A stretch of 64,000 nt of DNA from Pseudomonas sp. BMS12 (GCF_001592875.1 NZ_LSOF01000013.1:1-64000), one strand, 5' to 3'. Positions 49,461 through 59,101 are shown, counted from the stretch's first letter. A program made the numbers and translations. The notes: generated by a model not told the origin, from the letters alone.

Positions 49461-50540
49461 ATGGCCCTGAATACCGCAGAAGAACTGATCGAAGACATCC
49501 GCGCCGGCAAGATGGTCATCCTCATGGATGACGAGGACCGCGAGAACGAAGGCGACATCATCATCGCCTCCGAGTGCGTCACCGCCGAACACATCAACTT
49601 CATGGCCCGTTTCGCCCGTGGCCTGATCTGCATGCCGATGACCCGCGAGCGCTGCGAGCTGCTCAACCTGCCACTGATGGCGCCGCGCAACGGCTCCGGC
49701 TTCGGCACCAAGTTCACCGTCTCCATCGAGGCCGCCGAGGGCGTCACCACCGGCATCTCCGCCGCCGACCGGGCGCGCACCGTGCAGGCCGCCGTGGCGC
49801 GCAATGCGGTGGCTGCCGATATCGTCAGCCCCGGCCACATCTTCCCGCTGATGGCCCAGCCCGGCGGCGTACTGGCCCGTGCCGGCCACACCGAGGCCGC
49901 CTGCGATCTGGCGCGCATGGGCGGCTTCGAGCCGAGCGGGGTGATCTGCGAGATCATGAACGACGACGGCACCATGGCCCGTCGCCCGGAGCTGGAAGTG
50001 TTCGCCGAAGAGCACGGCCTGAAGATCGGCACCATCGCCGACCTGATCCACTACCGGCTGATCCATGAGCGCACGGTGGAGCGCGTCAGCGAGCAGCCGC
50101 TGGACACCGAACTGGGTCAGTTCACCCTGGTGACCTACCGCGATGGCGTGGAGAACACCGCGCACATGGCCCTGACCCTGGGCAAGGTGTGCGCCGAAGA
50201 GCCGACCCTGGTGCGCGTGCACAACATGGAACCGCTGCGCGACCTGTTCCTGGTCAAGCAGCCGGGCCGCTGGAGCATGCGCGCGGCCATGGCCGAGGTG
50301 GCCAAGGCCGGCAGCGGCGTGGTGCTGCTGCTCGGCAACCCGCTGACCGGTCCCGAGCTGCTGGCGCACCTGGACAAACAGCCTGCACCGAGCCCGGCGA
50401 CCTACAGCACCGTCGGTGCCGGCTCGCAGATCCTGCGTGATCTGGGCGTGCGCAAGATGCGCCTGATGAGCTCGCCGATGAAGTTCAACGCCATATCCGG
50501 CTTTGACCTCGAGGTAGTAGAATACCTGCCCGCTGAATGA
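49461..50540 (+). CDS. ribB: 3,4-Dihydroxy-2-butanone-4-phosphate synthase with degenerate cyclohydrolase II domain
   Basis: A 359-residue protein often named RibBA. The N-terminal half (1-205) is an intact Rib[14 protein letters not shown] binds metal, and [23 protein letters not shown] is the active site. It converts ribulose 5-phosphate to dihydroxybutanone phosphate. The C-terminal half resembles cyclohydrolase II but lacks the three zinc cysteines and the RQEGRGIGL motif, so it should be inactive. A true ribA lies at 54610. Ten bases after the riboflavin synthase gene. Confidence 0.95.
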   Translation: MALNTAEELIEDIRAGKMVILMDDEDRENEGDIIIASECVTAEHINFMARFARGLICMPMTRERCELLNLPLMAPRNGSGFGTKFTVSIEAAEGVTTGISAADRARTVQAAVARNAVAADIVSPGHIFPLMAQPGGVLARAGHTEAACDLARMGGFEPSGVICEIMNDDGTMARRPELEVFAEEHGLKIGTIADLIHYRLIHERTVERVSEQPLDTELGQFTLVTYRDGVENTAHMALTLGKVCAEEPTLVRVHNMEPLRDLFLVKQPGRWSMRAAMAEVAKAGSGVVLLLGNPLTGPELLAHLDKQPAPSPATYSTVGAGSQILRDLGVRKMRLMSSPMKFNAISGFDLEVVEYLPAE

Positions 50541-50649
50541 TGGCCCGGGCCGAGCGGAATCTGCGCCCGGCCCGCTACTTCGTTCTACATTTGATACCCA
50601 CGGGACGCCACAAGGCGCCCCGGCTCTTTATACAGACCGAGACTCGCCC

Positions 50650-51126
50650 ATGACCCTGAAGACCATCGAAGGTACTTTCATCGCCCCGCAAGGCAAATTC
50701 GCCCTGGTGGTAGGCCGCTTCAACAGCTTCGTCGTCGAAAGCCTGGTCAGTGGCGCCGTCGACGCCCTGGTCCGCCACGGTGTGCAGGAAAGCGATATCA
50801 CCGTCATCCGCGCGCCGGGTGCCTTCGAGATTCCCCTGGTTGCCCAGAAAGTCGCCCAGCGCGGCGAGTTCGCCGCCATCATCGCCCTTGGCGCGGTGAT
50901 TCGTGGTGGCACCCCGCACTTCGAATACGTTGCCGGTGAGTGCACCAAGGGCCTGGCCCAGGTGTCCATGGAGTACGGTGTGCCCGTCGCCTTCGGCGTG
51001 CTGACCGTCGACTCCATCGAGCAGGCCATCGAACGCTCCGGCACCAAGGCCGGCAACAAGGGCGCCGAAGCCGCCCTGTCCGCTCTGGAAATGGTCAGCC
51101 TGCTGGCGGCCTTGGAGGCCAAGTGA
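50650..51126 (+). CDS. ribH: 6,7-Dimethyl-8-ribityllumazine synthase
   Basis: A 158-residue lumazine synthase (ribE in P. aeruginosa naming). It condenses the RibD product with the RibB product. Conserved [50 protein letters not shown] and the proton-shuttle histidine within that last motif. It usually forms hollow capsids or pentamers. The stop overlaps the GTG start of nusB by three bases (GTGA), so nusB is coupled to it. Confidence 0.97.
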   Translation: MTLKTIEGTFIAPQGKFALVVGRFNSFVVESLVSGAVDALVRHGVQESDITVIRAPGAFEIPLVAQKVAQRGEFAAIIALGAVIRGGTPHFEYVAGECTKGLAQVSMEYGVPVAFGVLTVDSIEQAIERSGTKAGNKGAEAALSALEMVSLLAALEAK

Positions 51127-51608
51127 GCCTGAATCACGACGATAGCCAGGACGCTCAGCAGCCCAAGGCCAAGGGCAAGATCGCGCAGCGCCGCGTGGCC
51201 CGTAGCCTGGCCATGCAGGCCCTGTATCAGTGGCACATGGCCGGTCAGTCGCTGAACGAGATCGAAGCGCAGTTCCGCGTCGATAACGATTTCGACGGTG
51301 TCGACGGTGCCTATTTCCACGAGATTCTCACCGGCGTCGCGCGCAACAAGACCGAGATCGACGAGGCCTTCGGCGCGTTCCTGGATATCCCGCTGGAAGA
51401 ACTGGACCCGGTCGAACTGGCCATCCTGCGCCTGTCCACCTGGGAAATGAGCCACCGGGTGGACGTGCCCTATCGCGTAGTGATCAACGAGGGTATCGAG
51501 CTGGCCAAGGTGTTCGGCGCCACCGACGGGCACAAGTTCGTCAACGGCGTGCTGGACAAGCTGGCACCCAAGCTGCGCGCCGCCGAAGTCAACGCCAACA
51601 AGCGTTGA
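51123..51608 (+). CDS. nusB: Transcription antitermination factor NusB
   Basis: A 161-residue all-helical protein that binds boxA RNA together with S10 (NusE), for rRNA antitermination. The family motifs [17 protein letters not shown] and the end [25 protein letters not shown] are present. It starts with GTG 51123, overlapping the ribH stop. ribH-nusB-thiL is a conserved proteobacterial arrangement. Confidence 0.96.
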   Translation: MSLNHDDSQDAQQPKAKGKIAQRRVARSLAMQALYQWHMAGQSLNEIEAQFRVDNDFDGVDGAYFHEILTGVARNKTEIDEAFGAFLDIPLEELDPVELAILRLSTWEMSHRVDVPYRVVINEGIELAKVFGATDGHKFVNGVLDKLAPKLRAAEVNANKR

Positions 51609-51622
51609 CCCGGCAGCTTGCT

Positions 51623-52600
51623 GTGGGTGAGTTCGAGCTGATCCGTCGCTACTTCGCCGCCGCGCCCTGTGCGCAGGCGGCAGAAGGCGTGGCTCTCGGC
51701 ATCGGCGACGACTGCGCCCTGCTGCAGCCGGCCCCCGGCATGCAGCTGGCCGTGTCCACCGACACCCTGGTGGCCGGTGTGCATTTTCCCGACCCCTGCG
51801 ACGCCAGCCTGCTTGGCCAGCGTGCCCTGGCGGTCAGCGTCAGCGACCTGGCGGCCATGGGCGCCACTCCTCTCGGTTTCACCCTCGCCATTACCCTGCC
51901 ACAAGCCGATCCAGCCTGGCTGGAGGGCTTTGCCCGTGGTTTGGCGCACATGGCCCAGGCCTGTGGCATTGCCCTGGTCGGAGGCGATACCACACGCGGC
52001 CCCTTGAGTCTGACCCTCACGGTATTCGGCCAGGTGCCGGCCGGCCAGGCATTGACCCGTAGCGGCGCGAAGCCGGGGGATCTGCTCTGTGTCGGCGCGG
52101 CCCTGGGCGATGGCGCCGGCGCTCTACCGCTGGTGTTGGGTGAGGTGCGAGCAGAGGGAGTTGCTGCCGACTATCTGCTGCAGCGCTACTGGGCACCGCA
52201 GCCACAACTGGCCCTGGGGCAATGGTTGCGCTGCCAGGCCACGGCGGCGCTGGATATTTCCGACGGGCTGCTGGCCGATTGCGGACATATCGCCGCAGCT
52301 TCCGGTGTTGCTTTGCAGATCGAGCGCGACCGTCTGCCGCTGACGCCGGCGCTGTGCTCCATGACTGGCGAGCGGGCCCTGGAGTGCGCACTGGCTGGTG
52401 GTGACGACTATGTGCTGGCCTTTACCTTGCCGCCTGAACATCTGCCTGCACTGCAGGCCCAATGGCCAGATGCTGTGGCTATCGGCCGCGTGCTGGCCGG
52501 GCAGGGTGTGCAACTGCTGGACGACCAGGGACGCGTCGTCGAGCCGCCACGGGCCGGCTATCAACATTTCGGACAAGGTTTAGGGATGCATGGTGACTGA
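51623..52600 (+). CDS. thiL: Thiamine-monophosphate kinase
   Basis: A 325-residue ATP-dependent kinase making thiamine diphosphate from thiamine monophosphate. Motifs: LGIGDDCALLQ, STDTLVAGVHFP, VSVSDLAAMGATP, LVGGDTTRGP and ALDISDGLLAD. A TTG at 51605 overlapping nusB would add six residues; GTG 51623 gives the conserved MGEFELIRRYF and is used. The TTG remains possible because it would couple the genes. It overlaps pgpA by 11 bases. Confidence 0.95.
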   Translation: MGEFELIRRYFAAAPCAQAAEGVALGIGDDCALLQPAPGMQLAVSTDTLVAGVHFPDPCDASLLGQRALAVSVSDLAAMGATPLGFTLAITLPQADPAWLEGFARGLAHMAQACGIALVGGDTTRGPLSLTLTVFGQVPAGQALTRSGAKPGDLLCVGAALGDGAGALPLVLGEVRAEGVAADYLLQRYWAPQPQLALGQWLRCQATAALDISDGLLADCGHIAAASGVALQIERDRLPLTPALCSMTGERALECALAGGDDYVLAFTLPPEHLPALQAQWPDAVAIGRVLAGQGVQLLDDQGRVVEPPRAGYQHFGQGLGMHGD

Positions 52601-53078
52601 AGTCGTAAAAGTCGCGCCGCGGGTCTGGCGCAATCCCTGGCATTTCCTCGCCTTCGGCTTCGGCTCCGGGCTGTTGCCCAAGGCGCCCGGCACCTGGGGC
52701 TCGCTGGTGGCCATCCCCTTCATTCCGCTGTGGCAGATGCTGCCGGACTGGGGTTACTGGCTGATGCTTGGCGTGACCATGCTGTTCGGCTTCTGGGTCT
52801 GCGGACGGGTGGCCGAAGACATGGGCGTGCACGACCACGAAGGCATCGTCTGGGACGAGATGGTCGGCATGTGGATCACCTTATGGCTGGTGCCGGAGGG
52901 CTGGTACTGGTTGCTGCTAGGCTTTGTGGTGTTCCGTGTGTTCGACATCCTCAAACCCTGGCCGATCCGCTGGATCGATCGCCATGTGCACGGCGGCGTC
53001 GGCATCATGCTGGACGATGTGCTGGCCGGGGTCTTCGCCTGGCTGGCCATGCAGGTACTGGTGTGGGGACTGGCCTGA
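52590..53078 (+). CDS. pgpA: Phosphatidylglycerophosphatase A
   Basis: A 162-residue inner-membrane phosphatase that makes phosphatidylglycerol. FGFGSGLLPKAPGTWGSL near the N-terminus and HEGIVWDEMVGMW in the middle are the family's active-site motifs, with about four membrane segments. It overlaps thiL by 11 bases, the conserved thiL-pgpA order. Confidence 0.95.
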   Translation: MVTEVVKVAPRVWRNPWHFLAFGFGSGLLPKAPGTWGSLVAIPFIPLWQMLPDWGYWLMLGVTMLFGFWVCGRVAEDMGVHDHEGIVWDEMVGMWITLWLVPEGWYWLLLGFVVFRVFDILKPWPIRWIDRHVHGGVGIMLDDVLAGVFAWLAMQVLVWGLA

Positions 53079-53085
53079 GGCGGAG

Positions 53086-53847
53086 ATGAGCATGCGCATC
53101 TGGTTGCTGGCGTTGTCGTTGTGCCTGGCCTGGCCGAGTGTGCAGGCCGCCGAGGCATTGCCGACGGATATCCAGTTGATCAGCGAATACTGGCCGGGGC
53201 ACACCAACCCCGATGGCAGTGGCGTGGCCTGGGAAATCATGCGGGCGGTGTTCGAGCCGGTCGGGGTGACCGTGCACCTGCGCAACGAGCCCTATATGCG
53301 CTCCATTGGCCTGGTACAGCGCGGCGAGGCCGATGCCTGGCTGGGCTCCTATCCCAACGAGGTGAGTGAGCGGGTCTTCTACCCCCAGCACCCCTATGAT
53401 GCCGACCGCATACTCGCCCTGGGCCTGGCGACCCAGGCTCGGCCGACCCTGGAGACGCTGCAGCGTTACCACCTGATCTGGGTGCGCGGCTATGGCTACG
53501 AAGAGTACCTGCCCGGCCCGCTGCGCTTTCAGGAGATCGAGCGGCGCAATGGCATCCTCGACATGTTGGCGCGTGGCCGTGCAGACTTCTATATCGACGC
53601 CAGCACCGAAGTGGACGAAGTGCTGGCCGGCAGTCAGGAACCGGAACGGTTCCGCAGCTATGCCCTGACCCGCTTGCCGCTCTACCCGGGCTTTGCCGAT
53701 ACTGCCCGCGGCCGCACCCTGGCCGCGCTGTATGACCGGCGCATGGCCGAGCTGGTGCGCAGCGGCAGCCTGCGGCCGATCTTCAGTCGCTGGCAGCAGC
53801 CGTACCCCTTCGATGAGGACATGGAGAAACTCGATGCGTCGCCTTGA
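53086..53847 (+). CDS. Periplasmic substrate-binding-like protein (SBP_bac_3 type)
   Basis: A 253-residue exported protein with a signal peptide (MSMRIWLLALSLCLAWPSVQA) and an extracellular solute-binding family 3 fold: a start like IQLISEYWPGHTNPDGSGVAWEIMRAVFEPVG and the late AARLYDRRM-type segment. No transporter genes are adjacent, so it may be a sensor or scavenger rather than a classical import component. ATG 53092 is an alternative start with a well-spaced GGAG. It overlaps the next gene by 14 bases. Confidence 0.8.
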   Translation: MSMRIWLLALSLCLAWPSVQAAEALPTDIQLISEYWPGHTNPDGSGVAWEIMRAVFEPVGVTVHLRNEPYMRSIGLVQRGEADAWLGSYPNEVSERVFYPQHPYDADRILALGLATQARPTLETLQRYHLIWVRGYGYEEYLPGPLRFQEIERRNGILDMLARGRADFYIDASTEVDEVLAGSQEPERFRSYALTRLPLYPGFADTARGRTLAALYDRRMAELVRSGSLRPIFSRWQQPYPFDEDMEKLDASP

Positions 53848-54484
53848 GCTGTTCGTCGCCAGCCTGCTGCTGTGCCTGAGCCCCCTGCTGCACGCCGAGC
53901 CCCAGGTGCAGGTGGTTGGCCTGTTCCCCAATGCCGCCGTGCTGCTGGTGGACGGTCAACGCAAGCTGGTGCGGGCCGGGCAGACCGGACCTGGCGGGGT
54001 CAAGGTCATCAGTGCCAACAGCAAGGGGGCGGTGCTGGAGGTTGGCGGTGTGCAGCGCAACTATTCGCTGTCACGCGAGTACAACCAGGCCGGCAGCAGC
54101 GAGCCGCAACGCACGCAGTTGAGCATTAGCCGCGGCGCCGGTAATCACTACTGGATCGCCGGCTCCATCGAGGGCCACCCGGTGCAGTTCCTGGTCGACA
54201 CCGGCGCTACCTCGGTGGCGATGAACGAGGGTCAGGCGCGGCGTCTGGGCATCGACTATAGGGTCGTCGGTCGGCCCATGGTGGCTAGCACCGCCGGGGG
54301 CAATATCCGCGCCTGGAGCATCAAGCTCGACAGCGTCAAGGTTGGTGCTCTGGAGGTTCTCGGCGTTTCGGGAGTGGTACTGGAAGGCGACTCGCCGACC
54401 GAGGTTCTGCTGGGCATGAGCTTCCTCAGTCGGGTGCGCTGGCGCGAGGAAAACGATGTGCTTCAGCTGGAATCGAAACTCTAG
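53834..54484 (+). CDS. Exported retropepsin-like aspartic protease
   Basis: A 216-residue protein with a signal peptide ([21 protein letters not shown]) and a single retropepsin-type domain (about 105-216) with the catalytic D122-T-G-A and the later [20 protein letters not shown] flap-side motif typical of clan AA, TIGR02281-like proteins. Such proteins act as homodimers. The target is unknown. It overlaps the binding-protein gene by 14 bases, which suggests the two work together in the periplasm. Confidence 0.85.
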   Translation: MRRLELFVASLLLCLSPLLHAEPQVQVVGLFPNAAVLLVDGQRKLVRAGQTGPGGVKVISANSKGAVLEVGGVQRNYSLSREYNQAGSSEPQRTQLSISRGAGNHYWIAGSIEGHPVQFLVDTGATSVAMNEGQARRLGIDYRVVGRPMVASTAGGNIRAWSIKLDSVKVGALEVLGVSGVVLEGDSPTEVLLGMSFLSRVRWREENDVLQLESKL

Positions 54485-54563
54485 CCAGTAGTACGGCAGG
54501 CACCCATCGGTTTACCCGATCCTTATCCCCGACAATTCACGCTGCGCCGGGGAGCGGCGCTAC

Positions 54564-54572
54564 TGGTACAAT
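54564..54572 (+). promoter_or_regulatory. Extended -10 promoter of ribA
   Basis: TGGTACAAT is an extended -10 (TG-N-TACAAT) 37 bases before the ribA GTG. No clear -35. It gives ribA a start of its own, apart from the FMN riboswitch transcript. Confidence 0.5.
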
Positions 54573-54609
54573 GCCGGCCCTTCTGCCGACCATCCCACAG
54601 GAGTTTCCG

Positions 54610-55221
54610 GTGTCTGTCGTCTTCGTCGCCGCCTCCCAACTGCCCACACCCTTCGCGGTGTTCACCATGCACGGTTTCCTCGACGAGGAGAGCGGCAAGG
54701 AACACGTCGCCCTGACCCTGGGCGATGTCGCCGATGGCCAGCCGGTGCTGGGTCGCCTGCATTCCGAATGCCTGACCGGTGATGCCCTGTTCAGCCAGCG
54801 CTGCGACTGCGGCGCCCAGCTCGAAGCCGCCCTGCGCGCCATCGCGCTCGAAGGCCGTGGCGTGCTCCTGTACCTGCGCCAGGAGGGCCGTGGCATCGGC
54901 CTGCTGAACAAGATCCGCGCCTATGAGCTGCAGGATGGCGGCGCCGATACGGTAGAGGCCAACGAGCGCCTGGGCTTTGCCGCCGACCAGCGCGATTATT
55001 CGATCTGCCAGCCGATGCTCGATCACCTGGGTATTCGCACCATCAACCTGATGACAAACAACCCGCGCAAGGTCAAGGCATTGGAAGGCTTCGGCGTGCG
55101 CGTGGCCGAGCGCCGTCCGCTGGAAATCGCGCTCAATTCGCATAACCGCAAGTACCTCACCACCAAGGCCGGCAAACTCGGCCACATGCTGGGGCTGCAG
55201 CATCAGGAAGAAGCCGAGTGA
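54610..55221 (+). CDS. ribA: GTP cyclohydrolase II
   Basis: A 203-residue enzyme that opens GTP for riboflavin synthesis. The zinc ligands C54, C65 and C67 ([15 protein letters not shown]) and the RQEGRGIGL motif with Y105 match the E. coli numbering exactly. The frame opens at 54571; GTG 54610, after CAGGAG, begins the conserved [15 protein letters not shown]. It complements the degenerate second domain of ribB. The stop overlaps the next gene as GTGA. Confidence 0.97.
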   Translation: MSVVFVAASQLPTPFAVFTMHGFLDEESGKEHVALTLGDVADGQPVLGRLHSECLTGDALFSQRCDCGAQLEAALRAIALEGRGVLLYLRQEGRGIGLLNKIRAYELQDGGADTVEANERLGFAADQRDYSICQPMLDHLGIRTINLMTNNPRKVKALEGFGVRVAERRPLEIALNSHNRKYLTTKAGKLGHMLGLQHQEEAE

Positions 55222-55637
55222 CGCGCGCCGAAGTGCGACGCCGGCTCGCCCTCGAATGGTGGCGCTGGCTCGGCTTCGCCCTGGCGCCGCTGTTCTTCCT
55301 CAACCTGCTGTTCGGCGATAGCCAGGCCCTGGGCTCTGTTCTGGAAATGCCGCTGTTCATTGCCGGCGTGGCCTCGATGTTCATCAGCCTGCCGCTGTTC
55401 TCGGGCTACAAGCGTGCGCTGATCGCCACCGAACAGGCGCTGGACAGCGATGCCGAGCGCGAGGCCTGGCTGGAGCTGGCGCGGGTACGGCGCAAGGCCT
55501 TCCTCGGCGCAGGTCTGCCAGCCTGGATCGGCGCCATCGCCCTGTTCACCGGGCTGCATGCCGTGGCCCTGTTCCTGCTGGCCATGAGCAGCGTGGTGCT
55601 GCTCTGTCTGTACCGTATTCCCCGCCAGCTCGGCTGA
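55218..55637 (+). CDS. Small inner-membrane protein
   Basis: A 139-residue protein with four predicted membrane segments (about 18-34, 42-62, 100-116, 117-133) and charged loops. It begins with GTG 55218, overlapping the ribA stop. A gene of this kind follows ribA in P. aeruginosa too, to my memory. No family or motif is recognised. It overlaps the BtuF-like gene by one base (TGATG), so all three genes are one transcript. Confidence 0.7.
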   Translation: MTRAEVRRRLALEWWRWLGFALAPLFFLNLLFGDSQALGSVLEMPLFIAGVASMFISLPLFSGYKRALIATEQALDSDAEREAWLELARVRRKAFLGAGLPAWIGAIALFTGLHAVALFLLAMSSVVLLCLYRIPRQLG

Positions 55638-56440
55638 TGCGCGCGCTCCTGGCCGCCTGCCTGCTGCTCGCCTGTGCGCCGCTGGTGGCGGCGCAGCGGG
55701 TGGTCAGCCTGGCACCCTCGATGTCGGAAATCATGCTGGAGCTGGGCGCCACCGATCGCCTGGTCGGCATGCTCGACGGTGGTGAGCGACCGAACGGCCT
55801 GGCCCAGGTGCCCTCGGTGGGGCGCTTTGGCACGCTCGAGCTGGAAACCCTGCTCAGCCTCGACGCGGATCTGATCCTTCTAACGCCCGGCAGTCTGCCG
55901 GATGCCCAGCAGCACCAGCTGCAAGAGCTTGGCCTGCCGTACTACCTGGGAGAACCGCGCAGCCTGGAGCAACTGGCCGAGCAGTTCGCCGAGATCGGCG
56001 CGCGGGTCGGTCGGGCCGAGCGTGGCCGTGAGCTGCGTGCGCGCTTTCTGAGCGGTGTGGATGGGCTGCGTGCGCGTTATCGGCGGCAGGTGCCGGTTCC
56101 AGTGTTCTACCAGATCTGGCACCAGCCGCTGTACACCATCGGTACTCGCCAGTTGATCGGTGAGGCGCTTGCGGTCTGCGGTGCGCGCAATGTGTTCGAC
56201 GATCTCTCGTTGCCGGCGCCACAGGTCAGTGTCGAAGCGGTGCTGGCGCGGGAGCCGCAGGTGATCCTCGGCGGCAGCGGCGCCGAACTGCAGCACTGGC
56301 AGGCCTGGCCGCAGCTGCCGGCGGTGCGTCTGGGGCAAGTCTGGACGGTGCCGGACAAGGGCCTGGAGCGGCCGAGCTTTCAGATGCTGGCGGCCACCGA
56401 AAGGCTGTGCAAGCTGTTAGCTGGGGCACGGCTTCGCTAG
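55637..56440 (+). CDS. Cobalamin-binding periplasmic protein, BtuF-like
   Basis: A 267-residue exported class III solute-binding protein: signal peptide [19 protein letters not shown], then RVVSLAPSMSEIMLELGATDRLVGM. Two lobes linked by a helix, and VFYQIWHQPLYTIGTRQLIGEAL is the BtuF/TroA-like core. It should pass vitamin B12 to an inner-membrane importer, which is not in the window. btuB is nearby on the other strand, so outer- and periplasmic-step genes converge. Confidence 0.88.
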   Translation: MRALLAACLLLACAPLVAAQRVVSLAPSMSEIMLELGATDRLVGMLDGGERPNGLAQVPSVGRFGTLELETLLSLDADLILLTPGSLPDAQQHQLQELGLPYYLGEPRSLEQLAEQFAEIGARVGRAERGRELRARFLSGVDGLRARYRRQVPVPVFYQIWHQPLYTIGTRQLIGEALAVCGARNVFDDLSLPAPQVSVEAVLAREPQVILGGSGAELQHWQAWPQLPAVRLGQVWTVPDKGLERPSFQMLAATERLCKLLAGARLR

Positions 56441-56507
56441 TTCCTTCTGTTGCACAATGCACGGGATGTCTTGGGCATCAGCAGAACTGAACTCTAGGAG
56501 CAATGGA

Positions 56508-56840
56508 ATGAAAGGACTCTTTGTGGCGGCCATCGCGGCTCTGGCACTAGTAGGTTGCAAAGACGAGGGCGCGGCCTTCGTTGGCGAATGGAAGGGTGAT
56601 GATGCCAGGATGGTTGAAACCATCACGGTGACCGAAGCCTCTGATGGTTATCGGGTGATATCCCATTTGGACAAGGACGAGAAGGGATATATGGATGTCG
56701 AAGTCGTTCTGGTCGCCGAGTCAGACAAGCTTTTGGTACGCAAACGCGATGGCAGCCGTGGTCTTGAAATCAGCGAGAACGGCACACTGAAAAGTCATCT
56801 GCGCAACGGTAAGGATAAGGTTTTCACCAAGGTGAACTGA
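56508..56840 (+). CDS. Small lipoprotein of unknown function
   Basis: A 110-residue lipoprotein, MKGLFVAAIAALALVGCKDEG, with lipobox LVGC. The rest is hydrophilic and looks beta-rich (FVGEWKGDDARMVETITVTE); no family is recognised. AGGAG seven bases upstream supports this start over the open frame from 56457. It is clearly poorer in G and C than its neighbours (roughly half), hinting at recent arrival. It sits between the BtuF-like gene and btuB, with a bidirectional terminator after it. Confidence 0.75.
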   Translation: MKGLFVAAIAALALVGCKDEGAAFVGEWKGDDARMVETITVTEASDGYRVISHLDKDEKGYMDVEVVLVAESDKLLVRKRDGSRGLEISENGTLKSHLRNGKDKVFTKVN

Positions 56841-56872
56841 GCATCGCCGCATAAGCGTTGCCTGACGCCTAC

Positions 56873-56898
56873 AAAAAGGCCCCTTTCGGGGCCTTTTT
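56873..56898. terminator. Bidirectional terminator between small lipoprotein gene and btuB
   Basis: A perfect 11-bp stem AAAAAGGCCCC / GGGGCCTTTTT with loop TTTC, between convergent genes. Confidence 0.93.
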
Positions 56899-56908
56899 GC
56901 ATCATGGA

Positions 56909-58786
56909 TTACAGCGCAGGCGTCCAGACGAAGCCAAACATGGCGCTGCGACCTTCCTGGCGATAGCCGTAACGTTCGCCCTCATGTTCGTACAGGGCGC
57001 GCTGGTAGTCCTTGTCCAGCAGGTTATCGATCTTCGCCTCCAGCTTCAGTTCGGTCGTTGCCTGCCAGCTGCCGCGCAGGCCCAACAGGCCGTAGCCGCT
57101 CAACTGATACTGGTTGTTCGGGTCGTCGTAGCTGTTGCTGGCGGCCTGCCAGCTAGCCCCCACGGCGAAGTCGCCGAACGCGCGGTCCAGGTCCAGGCTC
57201 AGGGTGCGGCGGGCACGGCGGTTGAGGGTATGGCCGCTATCACGGTCGCGAGGGTCGACGAAGGCGACGTCGAGCTGCCCCTGCCAGCCAAACAGCTCTT
57301 GCTGCAGGCTGGCTTCGAAGCCGTGAATGCGTGCCTTGGCGATGTTCTGCGGAATGAAGTCCTGGTCGCTGGCGATGGCGTCCTCGATGTCGGTGCGATA
57401 CAGCGAGGCCTCCAGATGGGTGCTCTCCGCCAGTTGGCTGCGCCACTGCAGCTCGTAGCTTTTCGAGCGTTCGGGCGCGAGGTTCGGGTTGCTGTAGTCC
57501 GGGTAATAGAGGTCGTTGAAGGTCGGCGCGCGGAAGCCTTCGCTGTAGGACAGAATCAGGTCGTTGGTGGCGTCCAGCGGCAGGGTCAGGGCGCCGCTCC
57601 AGGTGTTCTCACTGCCAAACTGCTCGTTCTTGTCATGGCGTAGACCCAGTTCGGTGCTGAAGCCTTCACCCTCGTAGCGATGCTGGATAAAGGCCGCCTG
57701 GTTCCAGCGTTGCTGCTCCTCAAAGGCCGTGTTGCTGTTGAGCTGGTCTTCGTACCAGTCGGCACCCAGCAGCAGGCTGTGGCCACTGCCCAGGTTCAAG
57801 GTATTCAGCCAGTTCACCGAGTCGCGGTAGGTGTTGAACACGCCACGTTCGTCGCTGAGCTTGTCCAGGCTTTCCTCACGGTTCTCGCTGTGGCCGACTT
57901 CGATACGGCTGCTCCAGAGGTCGTTGATCTGCGCATCGAGGTAGCTGGAGACGCTACTGAGGGTGAAGTCGCTATAGGGCTCCTGGCCGACCGACTCGAA
58001 GGTCGTCATGTCGAACAGGCCGAAGGGGTTGTCGAATTCGGTGCGGCCGCGCTGGTCAAGCACGCTGATGCCGGCTTCGAGGCTGTCACCGAAGCTGTGG
58101 CTCAAGCTGAGGCTGAAGGCCTTGTTGCGGTAGGCGTCGTGATCCTGATCGGACGCGTAGGAGCGGCCTGTCCGGTCGATGCCGTCGGTCTCGTCCAGGC
58201 TGCCGGCCAGGCTGAAGCGGGTTTGCTCGTCGCCGCCGGAGATGCCGGCGCTGCGCCGCCAGCTGTGGTTGCTGCCGTAGCTCATGCGGACGAAGGGGGT
58301 GAGTTCGTCAGCGGCGCTGCGGCGGGTGAAAATCTGCACCACGCCGCCGATGGCGTCGGCACCGTACACCGCCGAGCGCGGGCCACGCAGCACTTCGATG
58401 CGTTCGATCTGGTCGATGCTGATGTGCTGCAGGTTGCTGTCGCCCGAGCTGGCCGAACCGATGCGCATGCCGTCCACCAAGACCAGGCTTTGGGCCGACT
58501 TGGTGCCGCGGATATACAGGCTGGCCAGGCTGCCGATGCCATTGTCGGTCACTTGTACGCCGGGGACGCGTTTGAGCAGTTCGACTACCGAGCGAGGTTG
58601 CAGGCGTTCGATGTCACTGCGGGTGAACACCGTACTGGCAGTGCTGCTTTCGCCGCGCTGCTGTACTTCGCGGTTGGCGGTGATCACGGTATCGGACAGT
58701 TTCAGTGCCTGATCGCGGGACAGCTCATCGGCAACGGACAGGCTGGGAGTGAGAGCCACGGCCAGGGCGAGACGGGACAACTTCAT
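56909..58786 (-). CDS. btuB: TonB-dependent vitamin B12 receptor BtuB
   Basis: A 625-residue outer-membrane receptor: signal peptide, TonB box DTVITANR near 32-39, plug domain with RSVVELLKRVPGVQV and IERIEVLRGPRSAVYGADAIGGVV, then the barrel ending FGFVWTPAL-like. It imports cobalamin. A cobalamin riboswitch in its leader confirms the substrate. BtuF-like protein is encoded convergently at 55637. Confidence 0.95.
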   Translation of the reverse strand: MKLSRLALAVALTPSLSVADELSRDQALKLSDTVITANREVQQRGESSTASTVFTRSDIERLQPRSVVELLKRVPGVQVTDNGIGSLASLYIRGTKSAQSLVLVDGMRIGSASSGDSNLQHISIDQIERIEVLRGPRSAVYGADAIGGVVQIFTRRSAADELTPFVRMSYGSNHSWRRSAGISGGDEQTRFSLAGSLDETDGIDRTGRSYASDQDHDAYRNKAFSLSLSHSFGDSLEAGISVLDQRGRTEFDNPFGLFDMTTFESVGQEPYSDFTLSSVSSYLDAQINDLWSSRIEVGHSENREESLDKLSDERGVFNTYRDSVNWLNTLNLGSGHSLLLGADWYEDQLNSNTAFEEQQRWNQAAFIQHRYEGEGFSTELGLRHDKNEQFGSENTWSGALTLPLDATNDLILSYSEGFRAPTFNDLYYPDYSNPNLAPERSKSYELQWRSQLAESTHLEASLYRTDIEDAIASDQDFIPQNIAKARIHGFEASLQQELFGWQGQLDVAFVDPRDRDSGHTLNRRARRTLSLDLDRAFGDFAVGASWQAASNSYDDPNNQYQLSGYGLLGLRGSWQATTELKLEAKIDNLLDKDYQRALYEHEGERYGYRQEGRSAMFGFVWTPAL

Positions 58787-58882
58787 GCAAGGTTCCTCAA
58801 AGATCGCAAAACTTCGAGGAGGGCGGGAGACAGGCGCGAGTGCGCACCTGACGGTGCGGCCCTCCGCAACACCAATCGAAAT

Positions 58883-59064
58883 CCGTCAGGCCGGTCTCCG
58901 GACTCTCGACGCCGGCCGGCTCGCCTTCCCGGATGCCTCCAGTGGCTGTTGAGCGGGCCTGCGAGCCTGGGCTCGCGGTCGATTACCGTTGCGGGGGCAG
59001 TGCCGGGATTGCCTGTTGGCGCACCGGCTTCCCGATTATCGCCGGCTGCAGCCGGCGCACCTGT
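58883..59064 (-). ncRNA. Cobalamin riboswitch upstream of btuB
   Basis: On the minus strand the segment reads GGTGCGCCGGC, then GGGAAGCCGGTGCG, GGCACTGCCCCCGCAACGGT and the B12 box AGTCCGGAGACCGGCCTG (58904-58887), the standard cobalamin-riboswitch order. Adenosylcobalamin binding should reduce btuB expression. Between the B12 box and the btuB ATG are about 100 bases with a GCGGAGGGCC-type GC-rich stretch that may form the sequestering or terminating stem. Confidence 0.95.
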
Positions 59065-59069
59065 CAGAA

Positions 59070-59101
59070 AGAAAAACGCCGCGCACCTTAGTGCACGGCG
59101 T
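59070..59101 (-). terminator. Terminator of dxs
   Basis: On the minus strand ACGCCGTGCAC pairs with GTGCGCGGCGT (59101-59091 with 59086-59076, one G-T pair), loop TAAG, followed by TTTTTCTTTC. Confidence 0.8.
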
